Assembly: GCA_963665085.2 (NCBI GenBank)
Contig: CAXXXS010000001.1
Span: forward strand, 2,666,001-2,730,000
DNA: 64,000 bases
From: G963665085 sp963665085
Lineage (GTDB): Bacteria; Bacteroidota; Bacteroidia; Bacteroidales; JAAAOM01
Direction of reading: 5' to 3'
Under the pieces are notes generated by a model. That model did not search any database and was not told the DNA's origin. It worked only from the letters and a program-made list of their open reading frames with translations. A program made the translations under genes and the position numbers. Of this stretch, positions 27,907 through 35,987 are shown piece by piece. How positions within the stretch are numbered: position 1 is the first letter of the stretch; every line of letters begins with the position of its first letter.

Positions 27907-28932
27907 ATGAAAAACTTTTATAACTTTCTATTATTCCTTATAATATTAATAGGTCTTATAATTATTGCAGTTGTCAGAAATAACAATCAAAACACAGAAT
28001 ATCTTCAGATTGCCGGTTTTACTCAAGGAACCTCATATCATATAACCTATGAGAATATAAATGTTGGGGATTTAAGAAATGATATTGACTCATTATTACA
28101 TGCTTTTGATTTATCTCTTTCAACCTACGATTCTACATCTATAATTTCCAGGGTTAACAATAACGAACCTAACGTTGAACTTGATAAATATTTTGTTACT
28201 GTTTTTAATAAATCAAAAGAAGTATATGAGAATACTGACGGCTACTTTGATCTAACTGTTGGGCCAATTATTAATGCTTTGGGGTTTGGTGCTGGCCACA
28301 AGCAAAATGTTGATACAGCCCTTATTGATAGCTTAGTTCAATATGTTGGATTAAATATGGTAGATATCAAAGATGGTAAAATAGTTAAAGAAAAACCAGA
28401 GATCTATCTTGATGTGAATGCTATCGCTCAAGGATATTCAGTTGATATTGTTTCTGACTTCCTTAAAACAAAAGGTATAAAGAACTATTTAGTTGAAATT
28501 GGGGGAGAAATAAAAGCGAAAGGAAAGAATCCCAATAACCAGGTATGGAAAATTGGTTTGGATAAACCGGAAGAAAATAATAATGTAGCAGGCGAAGAAA
28601 TGGTTGCTAAAATGTATTTAAAGGATATGGCATTGGCGACTTCCGGGAATTACCGAAAATTTTACGAAAAAGACGGTGTTAAGTATACCCATTCCATAGA
28701 TCCGAAAACAGGTTTTCCTTCTAACAAAACTATCTTAAGTGCTACGATTTTTGCTAAAGATTGTATGACTGCTGATGCTTATGCAACTTCTTGTATGGTT
28801 ATGGGTATCGAAAAATCGATAGCATTAATTGAAGGTCTAAATGAAATCTCAGGATATTTAATTTTTAGTAACGACCAAGGCGATTATCAAATTTATTCGT
28901 CTAACGAATTGAAAAATTTTATAGTTAAATAA
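27907..28932 (+). CDS. apbE: FAD:protein FMN transferase (ApbE)
   Basis: The 341-residue protein has an N-terminal membrane or signal anchor and the ApbE fold: YFDLTVGPIINALGFG, YLDVNAIAQGYSVDIV, LVEIGGEIKAKGKN and THSIDPKTGFP with the catalytic-site Asp/Mg2+ residues near SATIFAKDCMTADAYATSC. ApbE cuts FAD and attaches FMN to a Thr in the (S/T)GxxT motif of NqrB and NqrC, outside the inner membrane. Its place directly after nqrF fits this exactly. A hydrophobic N-terminus without a clear lipobox suggests a signal anchor. Confidence 0.95.
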   Translation: MKNFYNFLLFLIILIGLIIIAVVRNNNQNTEYLQIAGFTQGTSYHITYENINVGDLRNDIDSLLHAFDLSLSTYDSTSIISRVNNNEPNVELDKYFVTVFNKSKEVYENTDGYFDLTVGPIINALGFGAGHKQNVDTALIDSLVQYVGLNMVDIKDGKIVKEKPEIYLDVNAIAQGYSVDIVSDFLKTKGIKNYLVEIGGEIKAKGKNPNNQVWKIGLDKPEENNNVAGEEMVAKMYLKDMALATSGNYRKFYEKDGVKYTHSIDPKTGFPSNKTILSATIFAKDCMTADAYATSCMVMGIEKSIALIEGLNEISGYLIFSNDQGDYQIYSSNELKNFIVK

Positions 28933-29028
28933 CCATAATAAGAAAAAAAACTTGTTTAACAGCAAGTATTCTCCTTTATTACTGCAAAATCTTGTAACTA
29001 TATTTATTTGTTACCGTTAAATTGGTTT

Positions 29029-29065
29029 TGCAACCATTTAATCGATAAGAAATGGTTGCATTTTA
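29029..29065 (+). terminator. Probable terminator after apbE
   Basis: TGCAACCATTT, a 10-base loop and AAATGGTTGCA form a perfect 11-bp stem followed by TTTTAATT. It lies about 95 bp after the apbE stop. The rest of the 368-bp gap (28933-29300) is AT-rich; I see no gene in it and no exact promoter match. Confidence 0.65.
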
Positions 29066-29300
29066 ATTAGAATAGAAATAATATGTTTTGTTCTAACTTT
29101 TAGATGTTAAGATTGAAGTTTAATTAAACCACAAAACCCAATGGTATATCAAATTAATTTTAGGGTTCGTCAAAGGAATTATATCTTTTATAACATAAAT
29201 TACGCAAACAAGTATAATTCCTCAATCAAAGGTTAAAATAATTGAAAATCTAAACTCATTTTGTTTAATTACGTATATAAAGGATAATAAAAAGGTAAAG

Positions 29301-30287
29301 TTGTTACGCAAGTTAATATATATAGGATTTTTACTCTTGATTGGATTAGCCAAGTCTTTTGGACAAGACCCTCAATTTTCGCAATTTTATTCCAATCCCC
29401 TTTATTTAGGGCCTTCTTTTGCTGGTGCTATTGATGGTAGTAGGGTTACTACTTTATATCGAAATCAATGGCCGGGATTGCCGGTATCTTTTAGGACATT
29501 TTCTTTTGGGTTTGATCACTATTTTTCAAATTTTAATAGCGGTGTTGGTATTCTTGCATTAAAAGACATGGCAGGTAGCGGCGATATGGGCGTGATGAAT
29601 TTTGGACTTCAATACTCTTATAATTTCCAAATCTTTGAAACCTGGAGTGTTCGTCCCGGTCTACACCTGTACTATACAGAGATGGGATTGGATTATTATA
29701 AATTACGATTTTACGATGATGTTTTATCTGAAGAAACTAATACGCCACAAGTTGTAACTCCAACTGTTGATAATAAAGCAAGGGATATTGATTTTAGTAC
29801 TTCAATGCTTGTTTATTCAGAAAGGGTCTGGTTTGGGGCGACAGTCGATCATCTTTTAAAACCAAACCTCTCATTGTATGCAGATGAATATATTGTTCCC
29901 CTTAAAATCGCTGCATACGGAGGATTTGTTTTAGTTAAAAACAGTAGGTTATTACGCCCCATTGATGAGACGCTTACGTTTGCCTATCAGTTTAAGTATC
30001 AAAATAAACAAAAGCAGCTTGACTTAGGTTTCTATTGGCATAAAATGCCGTTGGTTCTTGGAGTTTGGTACAGGGGAATGCCAAAAGTTAGTTATTCAAG
30101 GGGTGATGCATTTACTATCTTGGCCGGTTATAAACTTCAAAGTTTTAGTGTTGGTTATAGTTATGATTTTACTGTATCAAATCTTTTAGCCCAGGCATGG
30201 GGTGCTCATGAGATATCGTTAGTATTTAAATTTAATATGCCTCCACGTAAAATTAAGAGGGGGATGGTTCCTTGTCCTGAATTTTAA
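29301..30287 (+). CDS. PorP/SprF-type outer-membrane protein of the type IX secretion group
   Basis: The 328-residue product has a signal peptide ending SFGQ and the family opening DPQFSQFYSNPLYLGPSFAGA, followed by a series of beta strands ending FKFNMPPRK. PorP/SprF proteins are outer-membrane barrels that anchor the gliding/type IX machinery and often partner with a large adhesin. The start codon is TTG, with an AAAGGTAAAG ribosome-binding-like sequence just before it; no ATG gives a sensible signal peptide. No PorK-N or adhesin gene is nearby, so this is a stand-alone paralogue, possibly not the core PorP. Confidence 0.85.
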   Translation: MLRKLIYIGFLLLIGLAKSFGQDPQFSQFYSNPLYLGPSFAGAIDGSRVTTLYRNQWPGLPVSFRTFSFGFDHYFSNFNSGVGILALKDMAGSGDMGVMNFGLQYSYNFQIFETWSVRPGLHLYYTEMGLDYYKLRFYDDVLSEETNTPQVVTPTVDNKARDIDFSTSMLVYSERVWFGATVDHLLKPNLSLYADEYIVPLKIAAYGGFVLVKNSRLLRPIDETLTFAYQFKYQNKQKQLDLGFYWHKMPLVLGVWYRGMPKVSYSRGDAFTILAGYKLQSFSVGYSYDFTVSNLLAQAWGAHEISLVFKFNMPPRKIKRGMVPCPEF

Positions 30288-30308
30288 TTGTTTTTTTAGC
30301 TTCCTTTT

Positions 30309-30338
30309 TCGTTAATTCTACATCTTATTATATATTTG
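30309..30338 (+). promoter_or_regulatory. Likely promoter of the OmpH-type gene
   Basis: TATATTTG at 30331-30338 is an exact -7 box. Nineteen bases upstream lies TCG (consensus TTG), a weak -33. It is 31 bp before the OmpH-type start codon. Confidence 0.55.
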
Positions 30339-30369
30339 CGCTCACAATCAATAAAGTAAAATTAACTCA

Positions 30370-30981
30370 ATGAAAAAAGGACAGCTTATTATTAACGTTA
30401 TTTTGGCTGCAGCAGTAGCAGGTTTGTTTGTTTTACAATTTACTAAAGGAACAAAAGGTTCAGCCAGTGGAGCTAATACTACGAATGAAACAATCCCATC
30501 TGGAGATAAGCCAATTGCATATGTTCAAATTGATACACTAATTAACAACTTCGATTTATTTTTTGAGTTAAGAGAAAAATTTCAGGAAAAACAAAAAACT
30601 TCTGAAGCAGAGTTAGCATCGAAATCAAAAAAATTCGAGAACGAATACCAGGATTTTCAATATAAAGCAAACAAGGGATTGATAACCCGGACAACAGCCC
30701 AACAAATGCAACAGGATTTAGCCGTAGAGCAACAGAACCTTATTAACCTGAGGGATCAGTTAACAATGGAGCTTGCCGAAGAGGAACAAGTTATGAATAG
30801 ACAAATTATTGAGGATATAACTCAATATTTAAAAGAATTTAATCAAGACAATAAATATCAATATATATTCAGTTACTCTTTTGGCAGCAATATCTTATAT
30901 GCTCATGATGGCCTTGATATTACAGAAGATGTAGTAAAAGGATTAAATGAAAATTATAAGAAGAAAAAAGGGCTTGAATAA
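30370..30981 (+). CDS. OmpH/Skp-family periplasmic chaperone
   Basis: The 203-residue protein has an N-terminal membrane anchor or signal (LIINVILAAAVAGLFVLQF), the start of the Skp body (PIAYVQIDTLINNFDLFFELREKFQEKQ), a long coiled coil (about residues 70-150) and a C-terminal strand YIFSYSFGSNILYAHDGLDIT. Skp/OmpH proteins hold outer-membrane proteins soluble in the periplasm. The unusual point is an uncleaved-looking signal anchor with a Ser/Gly/Thr linker. The gene is followed at 5 bp by the glycosyltransferase gene. Confidence 0.9.
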   Translation: MKKGQLIINVILAAAVAGLFVLQFTKGTKGSASGANTTNETIPSGDKPIAYVQIDTLINNFDLFFELREKFQEKQKTSEAELASKSKKFENEYQDFQYKANKGLITRTTAQQMQQDLAVEQQNLINLRDQLTMELAEEEQVMNRQIIEDITQYLKEFNQDNKYQYIFSYSFGSNILYAHDGLDITEDVVKGLNENYKKKKGLE

Positions 30982-30986
30982 AATTC

Positions 30987-32252
30987 ATGTCTTTTGCCGA
31001 TCGATATTTGTCGAATCAAAAAGGCTTTAATCCCAGGATCAAAGCCTTTCCAAATAAAAATTTAAAATATATTGTTGTGGTTCCTTGCTATAAGGAACCA
31101 CAAATTTTTGATACCATACTATCTCTCCAAAAAGCTGCATTATCTTTTATTCCTGTTGAAGTTATAGTAGTTGTTAATTCTTCTGAAACAGAAACAGAGG
31201 AAATCATTCAATACAATGCAGAAACACAAAAAATATTAGCAGCGTGGGGCGAAAAAAACTCTACAGGGAATTTTCAACTGTTTGTGCTAAATATTAGCAA
31301 CATACCCCGAAAGTATGCTGGCGTAGGTTATGCCCGTAAAGTTGGAATGGATGAAGCAATCAATCGATTTAATTTATTAGGAAGAAAAGATGGTGTTATA
31401 ATTTCTTTTGATGCTGATTCTAAATGCGATGACAATTTTTTCTTGGAGATAGATTTTCATTATCAACAGTTTCCAAAAACCAATGGGGCAAACGTGTATT
31501 TTGAACACCCGCTTGAAGGAGATGAATTTAATATAGAAATATATGATGCAATAACGAAATACGAACTTCATCTTCGTTATTTTGTGCAGGCTTTGAAGTT
31601 TATTGGATTTCCTTATGCTTTTCATACCGTTGGATCTTGTTTTAATGTGAGTGCAGAGGCATATGTGAAGCAAGGAGGGATGAATAGGCGACAAGGGGGA
31701 GAAGACTTCTATTTCTTGCATAAAATAATTCCATTGGGTAATTTTTATGATATTAAATCAACGCGGGTTATTCCTTCTCCCAGGGCATCGAACAGGGTTC
31801 CTTTTGGTACGGGACCGGTAATCTCTAAAATACTTGAATCAGATAATAAAAATTTTGAGACATATCAATTTGAGAGTTTTCTTGAAATAAAATACTTCCT
31901 TGATTACATACCAATTTTATATCACGCGTTATTGAACAGTGAGAATATTTACCTGGAGGAATTACCTAAAGGGATAAATTTATTTTTAGGACAAGAGAAT
32001 TTAATTGAACATTTAAAAGAGGCATTTAGTAATTCATCAACAGAAATAAATTTTAAGAAAAGGCTATTTCGTTGGTTTGATGCATTTAAATTGATAAAAT
32101 GTCTTAATTTTCTGCATGATAATTATTTCAAAAAAGGAAATGTGGAAATTGAAGCTGAAAAACTACTTACACGAAAAAACATCAAACTAGGTGCATATAG
32201 TCCAAAACAAATATTAAATATCTATAGGAAACTGGATAGGGGAGAGATTTAG
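30987..32252 (+). CDS. Family 2 glycosyltransferase
   Basis: The 421-residue protein has the GT-A fold start KYIVVVPCYKEPQIFDTILSLQKA and the metal-binding FDADSKCDDNFF, with MNRRQGGEDFYFLHKI as the acceptor-side ED motif. It transfers an activated sugar to an unknown acceptor in the cytoplasm; there is no membrane segment. It lies 5 bp after the OmpH-type gene, so co-transcription is likely. Its last 4 bases overlap the convergent FtsB-like gene. The C-terminal 120 residues are helical and not recognised. Confidence 0.85.
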   Translation: MSFADRYLSNQKGFNPRIKAFPNKNLKYIVVVPCYKEPQIFDTILSLQKAALSFIPVEVIVVVNSSETETEEIIQYNAETQKILAAWGEKNSTGNFQLFVLNISNIPRKYAGVGYARKVGMDEAINRFNLLGRKDGVIISFDADSKCDDNFFLEIDFHYQQFPKTNGANVYFEHPLEGDEFNIEIYDAITKYELHLRYFVQALKFIGFPYAFHTVGSCFNVSAEAYVKQGGMNRRQGGEDFYFLHKIIPLGNFYDIKSTRVIPSPRASNRVPFGTGPVISKILESDNKNFETYQFESFLEIKYFLDYIPILYHALLNSENIYLEELPKGINLFLGQENLIEHLKEAFSNSSTEINFKKRLFRWFDAFKLIKCLNFLHDNYFKKGNVEIEAEKLLTRKNIKLGAYSPKQILNIYRKLDRGEI

Positions 32253-32560
32253 TCTTCTTCGAATATCACAAAAATATCTTCATTAGGTTTTTTCATTAGA
32301 TATTGTTCCCTGGCAAATTTTTCAAGGTTTTTACCTTTTCCTAACTCATTAAGTTTTCTGTTTTCTTCCTCTATCCTATTTATATAATATTCTTTGTCTT
32401 TCTGAAGTTGGTTGAGTTCTCGTAGATTTCTATATCTGTCAATAAGTTTGTTCTGATCGAAGAAGGTAACCCAAAAAACAAAAATAACAGAAGTAACAAA
32501 GTATTTGTTTTTTACATATCCGGGCAAACTATCTATTTTCTTTTTTATTTGCTCAATCAT
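32249..32560 (-). CDS. FtsB/DivIC-like septum formation initiator
   Basis: The 103-residue protein has one membrane helix (YFVTSVIFVFWVTFF), a leucine-rich coiled coil (about residues 45-80, ELNQLQKDKEYYINRIEEENRKLNEL) and the family end KNLEKFAREQYLMKKPNEDIFVI. This is the bitopic FtsB/DivIC form that links FtsL and FtsQ at the division site. It stands alone on this strand. The start is well placed 8 bp downstream of the hairpin at 32569. Confidence 0.9.
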   Translation of the reverse strand: MIEQIKKKIDSLPGYVKNKYFVTSVIFVFWVTFFDQNKLIDRYRNLRELNQLQKDKEYYINRIEEENRKLNELGKGKNLEKFAREQYLMKKPNEDIFVIFEED

Positions 32561-32610
32561 AGATTAAAAAAAGTTCGTGTCAAAATTAAGTAATTTTAAC
32601 ATGAACTTTT
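32561..32610 (-). terminator. Long near-perfect palindrome, likely terminator of the regulator gene
   Basis: AAAAGTTCGTGTCAAAATTA and its reverse complement (with two G-U type differences) form a 42-base foldback at 32569-32610. Read on the minus strand it is followed by a seven-base T run. It lies 117 bp past the LuxR-type regulator stop and directly upstream of the FtsB-like gene. Confidence 0.75.
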
Positions 32611-32727
32611 CAATTTAATTAGGATATGCAAGATTATTTGTTGAAAATAATTTTACAATTCATCTACAGTTCATGAATCTAAACTTATTTAAAGTTTTCT
32701 TCTTCATTATGTTTTAAGGCATATGGA

Positions 32728-35565
32728 TTATATTTTAAATCCCAGAATAAAATCAGTTAGGTTGACTTCTGATGGTAAATCAAGCTTTTTTCGTATTCGG
32801 TAACGATGATTCTCAACTCCCCTTATGGAAATTTTCATTAGTGGGGCAATTTCTTTTGATGATAGATTCATCCTAAGATAAGTACAAAGTCGAAGATCTG
32901 AATGGGTCAACTGGGGATATTTAGTGATAAGTTTTTGAATAAATTGTTCATGTGCCTGTTCAACATTTGTTTCAAATATTTTCCAGTCTTCTCCCTGAGA
33001 TATATGGTTGTCAATTTTTGAGACAATATGATTGTAATATTTATCAGGATATCTTGTTCCCAGATCATCTTTCTGTTTCTGCAAAACATCTTTTAATTTA
33101 AGTAAGAATTCATTTTTTTTAATGATAGACATTGTGGAATTTGCAAGTTCCTGGCTTTTGTAAGATAATTTATTCCGAAGGTTCTGGTTTCGAAGTTTTA
33201 TTAACTCTTGTTCTTTATGTTCTCGTTTTAATTTTTCTTTTACTTTAATTCGTTTTATCGAATAATGTCTTACTGTAAAAACAATAGTTATTAAAAGTAT
33301 TGCATACAAAATGATTGCGACAATAGAAGAATACCATGGAGCTAGAATTTTTATTGTTAGTGCATGAGGATAACTTTGCTCTCCCCACTCATCTTCAGCA
33401 ATTACTTTTATTATATATTCTCCGGGCGGAATCCTATTAAATTCAAATTCAGGTTTGTCTATTGCTTCAGACCACGATGTATTCAACCCTTCAATAAAAT
33501 ATTTGTATTTAATTCCTTTGGCTGAATAATAAGGGAATGAATAGTTTATATGGATGTTATTTTTTGAAAAAGGAATAACAAAATTATCTGAAGTTATTGG
33601 CAGCCTTTCTTCTTTCATTGATTTTCCGAAAACAGCAATCCTTTTAGGTTTGATTGTTAGTTTATGCAGATTTTTATCCTGGGCAATAGCCTCTGCATCC
33701 AATATGGCATATCCATTTTCTAGACATAAGATTGCTTTTTTTTCGCTAATAGGAATAACATTCTCATATCCTTCAATTAGTTTAGAATTAAATAGAGAGA
33801 AAGGAAACTTTTTAATTAGGTCTATTCTATCTAATTTAAAGTGTAATAAAGCAACTGAATTATCCGTAATAAACCAATAATGATGATTGGGGGCTTTAAT
33901 AATTCTATGTGCTCTTGATAATTCCCCAATTGAATTGTTAACTTGTGAATAGGGGACGATAGAATCATTTATGTCATCGTAAGTATATAATATTTCACCT
34001 GTTGTAAATACAATTCTGTTTTCTAATTTAAATACATTAATACCATATTCTTTCTTGAAAATAGACTCTTCTCCATAGTAAGTTATTTTCTGTGCTTTGT
34101 CTTGTTCGTCATTCAGCTGAATTTTGAAGATTGCCCTTCTCATATGGCCGGCCCAAACATTATTTAGATGGTCTAACTCTATAAATCGAATCAGATCCAT
34201 AAAATTTGAGATGGTGTGAGATATTTTCCATTGACCTTTTTCTTTCTTATAATAAACAAGGTTTGAATATGTGCTTTGGATAAGTGTATTTACTTCATAA
34301 GGATTATCTACAATACAAAATCCGCCACTTACATCAGATATTTTTTTTGTGGTATTGTGATCAATTAAGAAAGTTCCTGAATTATGCCCGACAAAGAGTT
34401 TATCATCAAAAATAGAGCAATCCCATACTTGCCCTTGTGTTTCTTGAACAAGAATAAATTTATCATCTCCGTCACTTATGTCTTTTAAATATAATCCTTG
34501 ATTTGTCCCAAGATATAGTTTGTTGTTATATAATGCAGCAGAATATACAGCTCCAACATCAGTTATTTCGTGCATCTCATAATCTGGGTCAATAGAAAAG
34601 TCAATAAAGGAAATTCCTTTATCAAGAGATACCCAGAGATTCTTATCCTGAACAGAAAAACCTAAAACAGTATTGTTTTGTAGACCATTATCTTTATTTA
34701 TCTTAAATAAGGTTTCTCCATCAGTAGATATACCAATAATGCCATCCAGAATGGTTCCTATCACAATAACTGAGTCATTTAATAAAATCCCCCTGTTTAT
34801 TGTATTTGTTTTAAAATATTCTTTGTATTCCGGATAAGCTGGCTCGATTTTATTATTGTGATATAAGAAAAGTCCGTTGTTTTCTGTACCTATTAGAAGA
34901 CTATCATTTCCAATATTAAAAGTAAATTGTATCAGTTTATCTTGAAAGATATCCCCGATAAAAAATGGAATAATGGAATCGCCTGAAAGCTCATAAATTC
35001 CTTTATTCATTATATGAAGTAAAATCTTTTTGTTGACAACAGAAAATGAGTTAATAAATGTCTTAGGTTTAAGAATATTAAAATCTTTACCATTAAATAT
35101 AAAAATACCAGAGAACGATTGAAAGATTATTTTATCCCCAGTTATCTCTATTTTCCAGAATTCTTCGTTAACTGATAGTTGATCCTCAATAAGTGGCCTT
35201 AACGATTGGTATTGAAGGGAACCGATAGAGTCCCATTGCCAAAATCCTACTTCGCGATATCCAGAGGTGTATATTCTTCCTGTTTTTTCATCAACTTTTA
35301 CAGAACGAATATTATTTATGTTTGGAGATGTATAGAAATCCCAGTTTGAACCATCATAAACAAGAAGGCCGGCATTATTTGCAATATAAACAAATCCATC
35401 ATGTCCGCAACTTAAAGACCAGTTTTGGTTCTCTGCTTTATATTCAATTTTTGAGAAGTTTTTTATATGAAAAGTAGATTTGGGATAATCAAAATTGCTT
35501 CCTGAAGATTTTTCTACAAGAATAAAAAGAAATAATATTTTTAATAACACATCGAAAGTTTTCAT
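32728..35565 (-). CDS. Propeller-type LuxR-family transcriptional regulator
   Basis: The 945-residue protein has a signal peptide, about 650 residues of beta-propeller blades (GLLVYDGSNWDFYTSPNINN, RIYTSGYREVGFW), a Y_Y_Y domain (KGIKYKYFIEGLNTSWSEA), one membrane helix (about residues 735-760), a coiled coil and a C-terminal LuxR-type helix-turn-helix (LRMNLSSKEIAPLMKISIRGVENHRYRIRKKLDLP, about residues 890-945). It has no histidine kinase or receiver domain, so it would sense a ligand outside and act on DNA from the membrane. It is divergent from the susC gene, so it is the likely regulator of that locus. Confidence 0.9.
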   Translation of the reverse strand: MKTFDVLLKILFLFILVEKSSGSNFDYPKSTFHIKNFSKIEYKAENQNWSLSCGHDGFVYIANNAGLLVYDGSNWDFYTSPNINNIRSVKVDEKTGRIYTSGYREVGFWQWDSIGSLQYQSLRPLIEDQLSVNEEFWKIEITGDKIIFQSFSGIFIFNGKDFNILKPKTFINSFSVVNKKILLHIMNKGIYELSGDSIIPFFIGDIFQDKLIQFTFNIGNDSLLIGTENNGLFLYHNNKIEPAYPEYKEYFKTNTINRGILLNDSVIVIGTILDGIIGISTDGETLFKINKDNGLQNNTVLGFSVQDKNLWVSLDKGISFIDFSIDPDYEMHEITDVGAVYSAALYNNKLYLGTNQGLYLKDISDGDDKFILVQETQGQVWDCSIFDDKLFVGHNSGTFLIDHNTTKKISDVSGGFCIVDNPYEVNTLIQSTYSNLVYYKKEKGQWKISHTISNFMDLIRFIELDHLNNVWAGHMRRAIFKIQLNDEQDKAQKITYYGEESIFKKEYGINVFKLENRIVFTTGEILYTYDDINDSIVPYSQVNNSIGELSRAHRIIKAPNHHYWFITDNSVALLHFKLDRIDLIKKFPFSLFNSKLIEGYENVIPISEKKAILCLENGYAILDAEAIAQDKNLHKLTIKPKRIAVFGKSMKEERLPITSDNFVIPFSKNNIHINYSFPYYSAKGIKYKYFIEGLNTSWSEAIDKPEFEFNRIPPGEYIIKVIAEDEWGEQSYPHALTIKILAPWYSSIVAIILYAILLITIVFTVRHYSIKRIKVKEKLKREHKEQELIKLRNQNLRNKLSYKSQELANSTMSIIKKNEFLLKLKDVLQKQKDDLGTRYPDKYYNHIVSKIDNHISQGEDWKIFETNVEQAHEQFIQKLITKYPQLTHSDLRLCTYLRMNLSSKEIAPLMKISIRGVENHRYRIRKKLDLPSEVNLTDFILGFKI

Positions 35566-35987
35566 CCCGGAAAGCCTATACCGTTTTAGTCAAATTTATA
35601 CTAAAATATACTTTTCTATGGTTTTTGAACTCATTTACAACTGTTTTTTTTGATTTTTAAGTAGAATAATATCATAAACAATAATTTGTAAGTATTTGTT
35701 TAGCAGTAAATTATTGTGGTGTATTTGTAAATGGTGAGTTTTTGATGTGGTAATAGTTACTCCTTTTTTTGAATAGAGAATTTATGGTGTGTTTTTGATG
35801 TTTCGAAACAATGTTGGTTAGGATAATTTAGCTTTTCGAAAACACGAATATTTACTAACAGAAATAAACTATGGGTATAGATGAACTTCACATGAGATTG
35901 AACTGTTTAGTATTCAATCAACAATAACTCTGTTAATTAATCAAAACGGGGTTTCAAAATCTTTAATCGATAAAATATATCAATACG
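35566..35987. promoter_or_regulatory. Intergenic control region between the LuxR-type regulator and susC
   Basis: This 422-bp divergent gap has no gene. It is very AT-rich with several TTTG and TATTTG words on the plus strand, and CAAATTTA (35591-35598, a -7 box on the minus strand for the regulator). No pair with exact 19-base spacing was found for susC, so the promoter cannot be placed firmly. It must contain the control sites of both genes. Confidence 0.5.
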
